Source of the DNA: Onchocerca volvulus
Lineage: Eukaryota > Nematoda > Chromadorea > Rhabditida > Onchocercidae
NCBI GenBank assembly: GCA_000499405.2
Contig: HG738138.1
Coordinates: forward strand, 19,693,753 to 19,757,752
Direction: 5' to 3'
DNA: 64,000 bases
Part shown: in pieces, positions 41,671-55,642 of the stretch
Numbering within the stretch: the stretch's first letter is position 1
Layout: the number at the start of each line of letters is the position of its first letter
Made by a program: the position numbers and the translations under genes
The notes under the pieces: generated by a model
The model's input: only the letters and a program-made list of their open reading frames with translations
The model's database searches: none
Told to the model about the DNA's origin: nothing

Positions 41671-44600
41671 GATTCATTTCGCATGAAAAAAGCAATTTAT
41701 TACATGAATGTGATTGATAAATTTTCCTACGAAAATGCATTGGTAGTAGGATTGAAGGATGGTATTCTTGAAGATGACCATTTCTATTTGTTGTGAGTTA
41801 AGCCATCGTTCTCAACAGAGCGATTGCAGACAATGTTCGTACATTTGTGTTTAATCAAATATTTGATGTTTAAATGAGACAGAAAATTTAGAGGAAAATC
41901 AAATCGAAATTCTTCAATTTGAATATCTAGATATTGAATGATTTAATCGAACTTTTGAAAAACAAAATCTAAATGAAATAACATATATTGCTGGTTGTTC
42001 TAAAAAATAATAATATCAATTTTATTAAATCTGAAGGACTCTTAAGACAAAAGGTCAGCCAAGGTTGGATGAAACGATTCATTTCTTTGAAGTAAAATAA
42101 TATTTTTCTTTTTCAAATTTTTTTCGATCTCTTTGTCTTGTTGGAAAATTTTACTGTAGTCAATATTTGACTTACTTCAATTTACAAGTTTCCCATTAGT
42201 TTCTTTAAATTTTCTGAATAATCATAAAATACATTTTCTTTGATAATTTAAAAAGTATAACACAGACTTGCCCTATACTTGAAAAAAACACTATCAATAT
42301 TTTTTCATTTAGTTACGGAGGGCATAAATGAATTTCATGATCAGAAAACTCAAAGAAATCAGTCACATCTATTTCAGGCAAAGTTATCAGTTTCTCTTCA
42401 GGTAAGTGTAAATCTGTTGGCATCTCGGAGTCCTCACTGGACATCTTTCCCATTGTACTCAATGATTGTTATCATCCTATTGATAACAATTAGCGCTCTT
42501 TTCTTCGGTCTTAATTTGTCGTTCACATCAATCACAATTATGAGTTAAACATCATTGTTCATATGGGTCATGCATACGTATGTTTTTGAAGTTAACTGGA
42601 ATAGATCGTCGAAAACTCTGATTCATATCCATCATTCTAAACCATTTCATGCAAAAAGCGTAATATCAGATTGAATAAATACTTATTAACGGAAAGTGCA
42701 ATATTCAACCATTTTTCAGCTTTTAAATTGAAATTTCAGAAAAGCGGTTTAGCAAAAAATATTATACCATAATGCAAACATCTCAATTGGCTCATTTGTA
42801 CATTTGCAATAGCCAATGCTATCATTAATTGTGGATTATCATTGCTACTCGAAAATTTTCTTCAATATGTGAGTTGATCAATAAATTCTATTTCATAATT
42901 TATGTAGAAAGCCAAAACTAAGTTATCTTCAAATAACAGAATTTTCAAATCATTTAAAATGACTTAAAATATTATGATTTCTCTCTCTTTCTCACTTTTC
43001 ATCTAAAATTATCAAATTTTCTCACACCTTTACTTTATTCCAGCGTTATGCACTGGGATAATATTTCTTTTAGAATTTAAAAGTCTATCTTTTCAGTTTC
43101 GCAACATCTTTATGTGCTATATTTCAAATTAATGATGATAGCTTATCATTTCTTCCGTTAACATTTGTCACATGTATCATTTTTGTTATTTTTGGCGAAT
43201 TATTTCCGTTGGTGATATGGAAGAAACATCCCTAAATATCATTGATTATCCTTTATAATCTTTTCAGAAAAAAAGCATAGTCCACGCTGTCTAAAATGCT
43301 CATTTGTGCTGGAAACATCGGATTGTTCTGATGATTTATAATTATATGAAAAAAAAGAAGGAGTAAAGGATTAAATTTATCTCACTGCAATTATGCATTA
43401 CTATCACAATAATTTAGGCAATATGTAATCGGAGAGGCTTGCAAACTGCCAGTAAAACACGTTTTATCTCTTGGTTTGTAATGATCATTTTGTCACCTGT
43501 TATCTGGCCAATTTCTAAGATTTTAGATGCAGTCCTTGGATCTCAACGTTATTTAATTTCGAATTTGATTTAATTCGACAATTCATGTAAAAATTTGTTT
43601 CATAAAATCAAGCGTAGAACATGTTATCTGTTAGTTGGAGAACTAAAACAATAATTTAGAATTTGAAATCATTAAAATTGTACATCATATATCCGAAACT
43701 TTTTAATTAGAAAAACTTTTCTAATTCATAGGATGTGAAGTGTATGATAAAAGTAAAGTAGAATTTTTAATTCTGGAATCGGCAAGAACAAATTTTGCAG
43801 TTTTCTCCGGTACGCAATTCGAACTATTTTTTAATCCTGTAACTCTTTTATCCAATTATTTTGATGGAACGAATGCTATCCAAATATTGCAGAGATTCTA
43901 AAGAATGCGATAAATCTGCCAAGAATTCGAGTTGGTGATGTAATGATGAAAATTAATGAAGCTTTTCTTCTATCAACAACAGATGCTCTTGATAGTAAGG
44001 TCCTTTTTTTACTGCAGTACCAGAGCTGCTTAGACATTTTAGCAAAATGCATTTTTTTGTTGGTGATGCAGTTTATCAAATTAAAAAAAAAGTCAAACAG
44101 GACTAAGCGTGAAAGAAGAACAGTAATGCCAATAGTCTAATCATTCTTAATTTCATTTTTTGTAAATCACAACACTGTTCATAAATAATTATGTTTTATT
44201 TCGAAACAAAAGTATCGCTTGTAAAAAATGCTTAGCTTGGTTTATAAAGAAACTTCAAAAATAAATCATCCGAAATCTAAAATTGATTCATTAAGACTAT
44301 AATGAAAAAAGAAAAACTTTTTCTCTTACTTTTATTTCCTAAGTAATTAATGCTTATAAAAATGAGATCGTTTAATTACTTACAAGATGCTATGAACCAT
44401 TGTTTTAATGGAATTTTTCGACGGAATGCAAGATTTTCTTCAATAGTTTTAAAAGAAAAAGAACGAAAATTGAGAATAAAAATTGGAGAGAACATAGCCA
44501 ACACAGATCTAGTTTTTTAACTTTTTGTATTATTTTCATATCTTCATGATCCGGAACATGAATAGGAATTTAAGATCCAATTAATAATTTTCAAAGAATG

Positions 44601-45663
44601 AAGTAGAATTTAAATTGATTTATCAACTTTCCAGCTAATTCTTTCGATCGTAGAAAAAGGCTACAGCCGTATACCAATTTAGAAAGATTCAAAGAGAAGC
44701 AAAGTTACTGCAGTACTAAATGTCAAAGACCCTCATTGCTACGATTTCAATGAAGCCTTTGTGGTCATCGATATATCCAATAAATTACATAATTTAAAGC
44801 AGGTTAATTAAGTTACACCTCGACCAGAAAATTATAACTGAAAAAACTTCACATTATCATAATTTATTCGATAGAGTAAGTTATATCGTTTCAAATAACT
44901 TGTGATTACCAGAAATAACTTGTCATTTACCTCACCAATATTCTGGAAACTCAATATTTTAATTAGTAGAAATATTGATAAACATTAGAGGGAAGGAAAA
45001 ATGTCTCAAATAAACAAATCTATAAATTTCTGTCTCAAGTAAATAAATCATTACCATAAGTTCATTAATGCAAAATAGTCCTTATTATTTTAATAACTCG
45101 ATATTAGTTATTAAATGCATTTAATGATTAATTTAACAAGTTTTAAATTTATTCCAGAAAAAAAGCTATAACTAAAATGACTGGGTCCATTTTGTATGCG
45201 AAGAGATGCAAGTAAAACCTTTAATGAATGTAATGGAAGGACAAAATGTTGCATCCGAACCGAAAGATTGCTTTCTAGGATGCGTGATTTCATGATCACA
45301 AAAAGGGCTTGTTTTTTAAAACCATCAACTTTTCATGTTTTAAAAAGTTTGCCAAAGTTTAATGAATTAAATCGCATAACTCTTTTAATTCATTGGGCAA
45401 TTACTGAAACGGTTCGCTCCATTTTACAAAGAACATATCATTACACAAATCAATCGATTTCATTACGTTTTTTCCAAGTTTCTGCATGATTTTCTTGAAT
45501 TTCCTTTATATTTTTCCATCCTCAATCATCTTCTCTAGGAAAGTGAAATACGACAGTAAAAGCTACAGTCTTGTTGGCCTGATAACACTCGATGACATCA
45601 CTGAAGAAATATTTGGAGAAAGAAATGAGTTCCTCAAAAATTCCACTGAATTGTATATCTAAT
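41671..45663 (+). pseudogene. Decayed CNNM (cyclin M / ancient conserved domain) magnesium transporter gene
   Basis: CNNM proteins are plasma-membrane magnesium transporters with a DUF21 membrane domain and paired CBS domains. Pieces lie in the right order: an ectodomain piece at 41671-41792; a membrane segment near 42430-42550 ending ALFFGLNLSF (human GLFSGLNLGL); 42740-42868 (WLICTFAIAN); 43097-43211 (FVIFGELFPL, human IVIFGEIVPQ); 43418-43547 (AICNRRGL, human AICSRHGL); 43732-43809; 43893-43999 (IRVGDVMM, human KTVEDVMT); 44635-44802 (GYSRIPI, human GYTRIPV); 45158-45294; and 45539-45662 (VGLITLDDITEEIF, human LGIVTLEDVIEEII). Disablements are a one-base frameshift near 42540 and in-frame stops at 42770, 44680 and 45173. 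Splice sites between most pieces are intact and in phase, so this is a duplicated or unitary gene, not a retrocopy. Sequencing error at several sites is unlikely but not excluded. Confidence 0.8.
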
Positions 45664-48025
45664 ATAAATTGGAACTTGTGGGACTTCCAATTTCCCATTC
45701 AGTCTTCTGATCCTATATTTTCCAATAGTACCAATCAGATTACACAAAATCCTATTAAACCTAAATCCATTTTGCATGACGAGCTATTTCAATGGACAAA
45801 TCGACGAATCGGATTACATCGCAACTTTCGACTGGTTACGATCGGAACCGAATCTACTAACACGCTATAGAAAATTTATCATATCCAGGAAAGACTGGAA
45901 AATTATTCCGGTTTCAAAGTACCATAAATCTTTACAAATACTTTGGAATTATTTTAGAAAAATCCTATTTTTCGAAATGTGTAACGAAATTTTGAAAAGT
46001 CTGGGCAAAATCAATGATTCACACTTAACAACTTAGGATATTATTCAAAAAATTATTACACAGGAATTGTCGTTTAATATTCACACAATGCGTCGACTTT
46101 CTAATTTATGTCGAATTCATAGCTCATTGGTAGAACGAAAAAATTTTCCGTTTATAAACAAGAATATCCAACCAGTTAAATTATAATCACGTTTGAAATT
46201 AATCTCCTACTCTCACATTTTTGCATAGAAACTTTCTTACAATCTCACTTCCTTTTTTCGCAATGGATAGTAGTGCAAGCGGCACTACTATCCATTGCGA
46301 CAACATGCTTCTGCAACAAATCAGCTGCATGCACAGTGTACATAAGAAGACCTGTAATCCTTTAATTAAACATTATGCCTAAAATAAAGACTAATTATAT
46401 AAAACTTCATCTAGGTCAGTAGCAATAATGCTGACAAGTGAAGCATTTTATGAGGATACGAAAAGTGTTCGCTTGCTGCCGCTCCACTTGGATTGGATGT
46501 CGAACTTATCAAGCAAATCTATTTGCTGCGTCTCGATAAGGGTACCACTGTGAATCTAAACAATTCGTATTTCGTATTGCTTAGAACAGTTTCCCTAGAA
46601 CCATCTCTTCATTGTTTTAAGGTTCTTTTCATTCATTTCATGTAATTGGAAGGTAACAAAAATAGAAATCAGGACGTGGAACTGAACTAGCAGGAAAATC
46701 AGAAGTAAACTTTACTTTGGATTTATTGTTTGAGAATAATTTGTTCGATGGCTTCATTTCCTATCGAAATTTCTTGAAGATTTCATCGAGTTCTAAAATT
46801 CATACTAATTCTGAAAGAAACACTCTGAATTTTTTTAACTGCTCTAAAAAAAAATTTAGATCACTATGCGAGCAGCACTGGCAGCAATACAAATAATAGA
46901 ATGGATGAATATCGTCGTGAAGTAAGCGAAGAGAAAGATGTGTATATAACGGAGGTAATAAGCAACAACGCGGAGCTCAGTAATTTGTCATCAATTGGGC
47001 AAACATCAACCTTAAGCAAATATAAAATTTTTTACAAGAAGCAAAGCAGTAAGATCATCATCCAAATTTAATGTGGATACTTTCACACTTATCGAAAAAA
47101 TTTTTTCAAACAATGATGAAATAGTCAGTAACACAATCATCTGAATCCATGTTGTCATACAAATCAACAAAATAAGGGAATGTTTAAATTCCGACAGGAA
47201 AAAGCAAAGAAATTCATTCCACACAAGATATGAGTGCACCAAAAGATACTGCAAAAGAAGATATCTCTGGTGCGAAGATATTGCAAAATGTGATTCCCCT
47301 GGACCGTCACTTGCCAGGGATTTGTCAGTAACCGGTTCATCCACGAAGAGAAAACCTTGTGAATTGTGACTGGCTAATTATGAGATTCACACTAAAAACG
47401 TTTAAATAAAGAAAACCATTAATTAATGTAGTTGGAATTGAAAAATCAAAAGTAGGCATCAGACCTAAATGTATGTCTATGCTGTTTACATCCTGAAGAA
47501 TCTCGACTAGAAACGAATGTTAATAGAATGGATAGTTTCATAGAGCGACTCGCGAACTTAGAAGGTTTCCGGGTCAATTCGAAGTCTATTAACCTCTTCG
47601 AACAATTAACGGGGCAATGGGAAGTGGTGTAAAGTAATCTAAACTGCTGAAGTAATCTATTTTTATCACTGATGGCGTCAGTCCATGGTTATCTGATACT
47701 TAACTACTGAGAACGATCTTTCTTATCATAGAATAGTTTTACCGAGTAATGTGCTCTTTCTTGCCAAAATCTTGTTCGTTATTTTTTCAGAAGGTTAGTA
47801 ATGTGATGGTATGCAGGATTTTCGACGATTCATTTGGCTAACTACCGCTTGCCGTCTGTATGCTTTTAATTTCATTTCTTATCGCAAAATCTGAATTTAG
47901 AGAAAAAATTTGTTTGGTATTAAATTTTAACTAAAAATATTTTTATCACTTTAATTTCTTTTTTCTTTTTCAAAAATTTACCCTTTTTTTTGCTGGGAAT
48001 TAGTTTTTAAATTAAAAAAGAGCAA
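45664..48025. other. Region after the CNNM pseudogene with possible C-terminal debris
   Basis: The open frame at 45776-46036 and scattered coding-like fragments (around 46430-46550 and 46860-47000) may be remains of the CNNM C-terminus, but they could not be aligned with confidence. A perfect 19-bp foldback lies at 46258-46300. A 34-codon open frame starting at ATG 47530 is isolated. No intact gene is seen before 48026. Confidence 0.5.
46258..46300. repeat. Perfect 19-bp inverted repeat with 5-base loop
   Basis: The 19 bases at 46258-46276 are the exact reverse complement of 46282-46300, separated by AAGCG. Such a perfect stem in decaying sequence suggests recent origin or selection. It may be a mobile-element footprint, a small foldback element or a small-RNA hairpin. 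No target-site duplication was identified. Confidence 0.9.
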
Positions 48026-51000
48026 ATGATATGTAACATTATGATTTTCAGACTTCACAGATCAGTTATCTTTCCGAAACAGAAGCAGTGCTTGATATTA
48101 CTTTGGAAAAAGCAAATAGCTTCAACAGTTCAACGGTGTCTATTTGCCGAATCAATCGAGCATATCATAAAGAAAGATGGTAATACTAAAAAGGACAAAC
48201 GTCTCACTTTTTCCTTATCTGAGGTAACTTTGTGCGATAAACTTGTACGTGTTTAACGTGTTTAATTTGTTTAATTTACGTTTGATTTCGGAAAAAATTC
48301 AATACTTACAATATGTTTATATCAAAATTTTCATAATGACTCATCTTCATAGTTAAGTTGAGCTAATGGATCATCAGTTAATAAATCAATATATTTTAAT
48401 AGATGTTGCAGAATAAAATCGAACAGTCACCAGATTTTCTCATTGCTGGATTGCGAGATATTTATCAGAAACGGCTAACTATTCAATCAAACATTTTTAT
48501 TGATAGCATTTTGCTACCCCTTGAATCAAAAAATGGTTTTTGTTTTTTGCTTGAAGGAGAGGAGAGTTTTTTTTTTTTTTTCCGCAGCCTCCAAATGCAT
48601 AGAACATTGTTATACTAGAATTTGGGAACAGTTTCATTTGATCCCTTTTTACATATATCTCTTTGCTTTATAGGAAATCTAGTAGAATTTCTGCAACGAT
48701 CTGGTGACACTCATGTTCCATTTTTGCTGAGTTTATGTGGTCTTCCGATGAGTGATGCTACATGTAATGCAAAATCTGCAATAGCTGATCGCCTTTGGAA
48801 AGCATTTATCCGTGAAAGTAAGTTTTTTTTTTTGAGTTCATTTATACTTATTTTAATTGAAGGAAATTTAACAGGAATAAGTTGTTCGAAGTAGTGGTTA
48901 TATTATTAATGGATTTGAAAATTATGTAAAATACTGTATGTGAAAATTACTAGATCGAATTTGAAGATATTCCAATAACTCATGCAGCGATGAAAAGCCG
49001 TTTGAGAATTCTAATAGAAAACGAACAAACATTCGATGCTTTGGAGATGTTGAAAGAAGCTGAGACAACATTCAATCTTGAGCCGGATGAAGAACTTTTC
49101 ACTATTATTCTGCAAATGCTCTCAATGACGGAAAGCATTAATGTAATGAAGTATGTCTTGTTGCGTTATTATGGCCATTAAAATGCAGGGTTTATAAAGT
49201 AAATTTTAATAGCTCAGAATAAATATAGTGAAATTTATCCAATGCTTAAAATGTAATACTAAAAAGCGTAATTCATGGAAAGTTGTCTTCAGAATGAGTA
49301 TTGGAGATAATGAAAGTAAAGGTATTTTTTGTATTTACTCCACTATTTTTCAAGATTAATGCGTTTTGCGGCTGTAAAGGTACTGTAGAGAGTGCAGAAA
49401 TTTGCAAAAAATATATCGGTCGGTAATATATTAGTTATGAAGACTTTATTTAGCATAGAATATTAGAATTAAATAGCAGAGGCTTGTTTGTGTATGTAGA
49501 AAAACAGGATAATGATAAAATGATTTGTCATTACTCTAAGCATAGGGATGATGAAAAAAAAAAAAAATATTTCGAAAGTATTTTCAAAACTGAAACGAAG
49601 AAACCGGTGATTTTGCCGATATAGCAAATTTGCGTGCAAAAGAATGTTTCTGTATAAACAGCCGAAAAATAGGTATAGGTTATATAAATAGGGATGACAT
49701 AATAAAAAAAGCAGTAAACAGTGATTTTAACGTTTTATCACGATATAATGATATAAAAATTATTCGTTTGATGAGAAATTGTTTAGTAAGATAATCAGTG
49801 AAATGGAAAGGTTTTACTTACGTTCTTCAAGAACTGCAAGAGAAATGGTGTCAAATGATTTCAGTTGTAAGATGGTGAGTTTATATTCAATTTTATGTTT
49901 GATTTTAATAATTTTTCGTTCAGTTCGATGATAAAGGAAATAAAAAGGCGCAAGTTGTTCGTGAATGCAGAAATGAAAGCATCTCAGTTATACTGCTATT
50001 TTAAAAATGACGATAACAGTGTAGCGGAACTGGTTCAGGTAAGCATCTGTAAAATAACATATTTCTGAAATTGAAATATATTCCTTAATTTATCATATCC
50101 TATAAATTTACTATTATTTTTTTTTTTTTAAATTTGAAAATTTTCTATTTTTGTAGTGTCAAGCGAAATATTTCATTCAACTATTTTGGAATGTTTTATT
50201 ATTTGCAGAATGCTATTACAGAATATGGAAATAAAATTGAACCATTAATTTTCATGGTACGCTGTCAAACTGCTATCGAAAAGCGCAATATCCAAAATTT
50301 CAAGATAGTATGTTCTCTGCAAATTTCTTAAAGCAGTGAGAAGTCATTTAAAACTCAAGTTTTTTAATTCTTTAACAGAAAAACGAGTAATGTCTATAAT
50401 AGATGCTTATTTCTTATTTTTATCAGTTAATGAATTCACTCTCTTCATCGGACTTATCGTTGAAATTACTCACTGATGAAATGGTAATGAAATTCGTTTG
50501 GTTACTGGCGCGTAATGGCACCGATTCGATGGGCAAAGATCATGAACAGCTTTGCGCTGAAGTCAGTTTTTAATTCTTTGTGAAAATATGTATTCTCATT
50601 TTCAGATATAATCATTTATTTTAGATGCTTCGTAAAGTGAGAAAAGAGCGTGGTTTTTTCAAATTGATGGTTCGAGAAGCAAATCGACATGCTGTCCATG
50701 GAATGTTCTATTCAGCCCTATCATATTTTCACAATGATTTGCATGTATCAGTTAAATCCATTTTTAGAAATGGTACGTTTTTCTGCTAAATATGGTAATA
50801 TTTCTACTGCTAATATATTAATGAGATTACCATCTAAAATATTTGAGATTATGCTTTGTGTCCTTTTTGTGTAATTTCATCTTCAGATCTTGGACGTCAT
50901 ATGGATTGGATTAATTGTTTCTCGAAAGCTTTAATAAGTGCTGATTTATCATTGGTAGAATTGAAAGCCTTATTTATTCATATTAATCGAAATACTCATC

Positions 51001-54000
51001 ATGCGTAAGAATTTCGAGTTTTATTGCTAGAAAATGTCTGTTCTAAATTTATGATACGAAAAAATCACTACATTATTCTCGCGACTTACATCTTAAGTTT
51101 TTAGGTACTTTTTGCTGGAGCACATTTTGTTTTGTATTTTGACGCATAAGTTTCTGTCCATTCAGAAATCTTTGTTGTTAACTTTGGAGCTTTTGAAAAT
51201 TTTGGATCCTAAATGCACTAAAATTCACATCATTGTACCCTTACTTCTACGGTATGTTTTTTTTTCGCTTTTTTTATTTTGTATTGATAATTATTTTATT
51301 TACGAATTTCATTAATTTTGAAACTTTCCTTCATACTAAATTATGTTTCAGTGCGTCTGGAGTGGAACAACGCCTCGAAATAATAGCTCGTTTTGTATCA
51401 GTTGGTTACAACGATTTAAATTATTTAAATTATAGTATCATACGGAAGCTACTATTACAGCCTTTGCTTGGTTTGATTTACCTTTTTATGAAATATTATT
51501 TAGATGATTTATAAATTTATTTATTTTTGATAAATTATTTATCCAATATTTTATGAAATATCTGCAACATGATTACAAATATCTGCTGATGTATTCTACT
51601 AGGAAAGAATAACATAGAAAGGAACAAATGGAACATTAAACAGCTTAGTCATATTGTGGATATTATGAAAGAGCATGAAATACCAGAAAGCAATGTTTAC
51701 AAACTCTTAGAACCTGTTGTGATAGGAATTAACAGTTTGGAAAAGTGAGTGACTTGTTCTTATTTACATACAAAATTGGAATTTGGCTTGTTTAACATAT
51801 CAACTATTAAATGGAAGACTGTTAGGAGGTTCTTGAAATTTTTACATTCGAATAATTTCCAGATGGCTAAAAGAACGAAATAATCGAAATAAAACTAATG
51901 TAAGGAATTATAATGAAAATTTTTTGAATGCGTCGTTAAAAAAATACATCTCAAATCAGGTATTTCACTACATGATATAATTTTTAAAAGATTTTATTGG
52001 AAATAAAAATTTTGCTGTCATTTATACAAGTTGGTTGTAGTTTATTCATTTAGTTCGATACAAAAGTCATAAGTTCAACAGAAAAATGAATAAGTAAAAT
52101 GAGTGCTTTATATTTTGCTTTTCACGAAATTTATTTTCTTATTCTTTACCTTTTTATGTTGAGTACACTTCGTCATTTTTTTTTAGTTCTACTTATCTAT
52201 ATGGAACATCATGAGGGAACAGTATTCATTATTTTTTATCAATGGACACAGGAAAACTGTTACAAAAAAATTAAAAACGAATTTCATTGCCAATTGTAGG
52301 AACTGGATAAGATCCATGAATTCATCAAAACAAATGGTTCGGCAGACATTTCTCAGCTATTTCAACCCATTATTATGTTATACCTTCATAAAGCTGACTG
52401 GGACATTCTCACAGAATACATAAAACTTATGTTAGTTCCTTACTTTTTACTACATCTTGTTTGAATTTAAATTCAGTTTAAATATAAATAAATAAGCAAA
52501 ATTCACAAAAGTATTTCTCATAAATTAAGATAAATTGTGAATGTTTTAAAAAACCGATCCCTTTTTTAGACATAACGATGGCAGCAGCTTGACTCACCTA
52601 ACCATTGACAATATTTTATTGATTCTTTCTCGACATTTGAAAGAATTCAAGAGCTTAAACTTGACATCTAATTTCGTTTACTACTTACAACAGATTGTTT
52701 CTAAAGGTAGGACAAGCCGCATACAGCATTTATATTTGAAATTACATGTTCTCTGAATTCATCCGATAAGTTTTTCACATGCTATACATTATGCAATAAA
52801 TGGAAGTATGTCACATATTTAGCTTTTTTCTAAATATTTCAATTTTTCTCTATTTTTCTGCTCGATTCGTCCATATTCAGTACTTCAGTCTTGCCTAAAA
52901 ATTGGGCTGTAGTTATTCGGCAACTGAACTCTTTTATATCGAAGCTAATTTTTTTTTTTAGATCTTCACTCAAACATTGGAAATCAAAAAATGTTGAAAA
53001 AGCTGATACAACAAAGCTTGAAACTTCCTCACGAAACTGTTCAGTCATTAATTGCCTGCTCGCAAATGTTTAGGACGCTCGCAGATCTTAAATGGATTCA
53101 ATCCGGCTTCTTTGAAATTGTCTCAACATCATTTGTCTCAACAGCTCTAGCAAAGTTAGTTCACTGAGCAAAATCTTGTTGGTCCAGCCATGATTCTATT
53201 TATGAGCTATCTTCATTAATTTAATAAATCTAAATTTTAACATGCACATTGGCAATTTTCTTCATTTATAGATTTGGTTTCGAAGAAGCTTTGAAAGTTT
53301 GCAGTTCTTTCCAATTTTCTGATTTTCCAAATGGTATCATTTGTCTGCTGCACTATGCTACGAGAATCGGTGATGAAAATCTTATCAACAAAGGTAGAGA
53401 TTCTTAAATAATTCTCAATAGACAAATTGTGCAATTGGACACATAATTTCCTCATAATTTTTTTTTTCTTCAGCACTTACTTTAGCGAGGACATATTGGC
53501 CAGAATGGAAAGTTTCCGTAACCTTTGCTTCGATTATGATTTGTTTAGAAAAGCTAGAAGAGGCCAGTCGTTTGCTACAAAAAGTAAGATTTAAACTTAA
53601 TTTTGAATACTTCATTTGCAATTAAGCAGTAAACAAAATGAGATTTTTTAGGCGAATATACGATGGGTAAACGTGTTTCAGACTTATAAGTTGTTATGTG
53701 CTTTACATCTTGATGAGGTAATTGTTTATTTTTCTAGAAATTTAACTTTTTGTTATTCACTGTATTAAATCCTTCTCATTTTAATTTGTCGTGATTTTTT
53801 TGCATTGCTTGTTTTCACGAACCAGTGACAAGAAGAACTCTCGGATATTGAATTTACTAGTTACGAGAAATTTTTTTGTAAATATTTCAGACCAAAATAT
53901 TTTGCGTAGAATTCATTTTACCTGTATTTCCTCAATTTTCTAATGTTTCCAGACACATAACTTTCATTTCAACTACTTAAACCTTTTCTCAAAGGCACTG

Positions 54001-54198
54001 GAATATAATAGATATGACGAAGCTTGCAATCGTTTGGCACTCGACTGTTTGAAAAATTGCGGTAAGTAACAAAAAATTTGTTTTTTAATGAAGCCATATT
54101 TACTCTAGATATAATAATATTTTAACTTGTTTGCAGTTCGGAAAGATCCAGATCAAGCTTACTTGGTGAAGTATTTTCTCAAAAGCATTGGTGTATAA
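48026..54198 (+). CDS. LRPPRC-like mitochondrial helical-repeat (PPR-type) protein
   Basis: LRPPRC binds mitochondrial mRNAs and supports their stability, polyadenylation and translation. Twenty-one exons join in phase to about 902 residues: 48026-48223, 48403-48535, 48674-48817, 48967-49150, 49924-50038, 50209-50307, 50427-50561, 50625-50772, 50887-51004, 51105-51251, 51352-51470, 51603-51744, 51863-51959, 52300-52430, 52570-52706, 52962-53154, 53272-53393, 53474-53583, 53652-53717, 53953-54061 and 54137-54198. The first 40 residues are Arg/Lys rich without acids early on, as in a mitochondrial presequence; an internal ATG at 48041 is an alternative start. FLLSLCGLPMSD followed by IADRLWKAFIRE parallels human LLLRSCGSLLPE and FAHRIWDTLQKL, and ALEMLKEAE fits a PPR helix. 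The exon 3/4 junction uses a weak GAAG acceptor. The protein stops at about human residue 1040 of 1394. Confidence 0.75.
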
Positions 54199-55642
54199 TG
54201 AAAACAGTGCATTCTTTATCGCTAAGAAAGAAATTGATCGATTACAATAGAGAGTGGGTACTGAATCGTTCATAAATAATCTCACATCATAAAAAGCAAG
54301 AAAGTTTACCAATTACTATAATGATAGAAGTAACTGAAATTTTTTGTTTTAAAAGCAAATCTAAAAAACGGGCTGGCATTTTCAAAAAGTTCGATAATTT
54401 GTAACTGTTAGTAAACGTATAATCATTAGCATTTCTCAATGAGTTAAATTATGATTGATTCCAGCACAAATAAAAATGGAATCATGTGACTTGGATGGCA
54501 ATGACCATCATGTGAATTTCGAGTGAAAAATGAGAACAAAGTGGAGCAACTGCAAGAACGGTTCTTCACAATCGAAAGTCGTGAAAAAAATTTGTGGCTT
54601 TATTTCCTTAATATTATTTTGTCTTCCGATCACAGTATCAATATCTTATAAACATTTTTTTCATATCATACGTTAGCAGAAAGGAATGTTTCCGTTTGTA
54701 TAGATATCTAATATGAATAATTATAATGTATTATTTCTTATCAGTCAAATAAAAAAAAAGAAAAAGACACATGACAGATACACCATATGTGAAGTGTAAC
54801 TGTCTATTTCTTTCCTTTCTTGGTTGTGCCTCATTAGCATATCACTGCACACATTAAATGTTTTCTTGGAATTCACAACAAATTGTCCACCTCTAAGCGC
54901 ATGGTCACAGTTGCGGTACAGAAGTGAAGCTACCGTGGGGATACTCTAGCGAATCAACGAAATGGGAATTTCTGGGATAATATTTTTCATCGTGTCACTA
55001 AATGTTTCGGATATTGCAGTCGTTTGGAAATTCCTTGATTTCTGTCTTTATTTTTGTAGTAATTTTTGTGTTCATTGGTGCAGGAAGATTAATTTTCTCG
55101 TAGGTGTATTTGCATGCGAAAATGAAGTATTACATTATGTTGCCTGTGTTATTTGAATGATATTTATTGCGTGGTCAGCATATCGTAAAATTAGGAAGAG
55201 CTTGAAAATGACCTGTAAATCTTCCATATATTCGGATAATAATCATACAAGAAAACTTGTCAAAATTCCTATTATTATGTGCAGTAAAGTTTTCCGTCAT
55301 TAGCTATTATTGTTATGGATAATTATCTCATCAATAGTGATGACTATTATACCGAACTTTATATCACTCACGTTCCATTATAAGTTTCAAAACATAAGGA
55401 ACATTCCTTTTTAGAATTAACCAGTTACGGCAGTCAGCGATTAAGGAAATATCATCCCATACCAACATTTCCCTCGTTACCTTTGCATAGCTTGGATTAA
55501 ATTTCTTGTTGATTAGCACAATTTTACTTCATATTTTACGTTTTGTGTTTTACAATTTCATCATTGAGTAACTAATAGCAGTAATATCCATTTTCTGCTT
55601 AAAGATTGGGCATTCATAAATCAATTTTTTTGATTTTTTCCG
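54199..55642. other. Intergenic region between the LRPPRC-like and KDEL receptor genes
   Basis: About 1.4 kb, A+T rich, with AATAAA-type signals at about 54470 and 54745 that could end the LRPPRC-like transcript. No coding segment recognised. The short open frame at 54962-55156 has no known domain. Confidence 0.6.
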
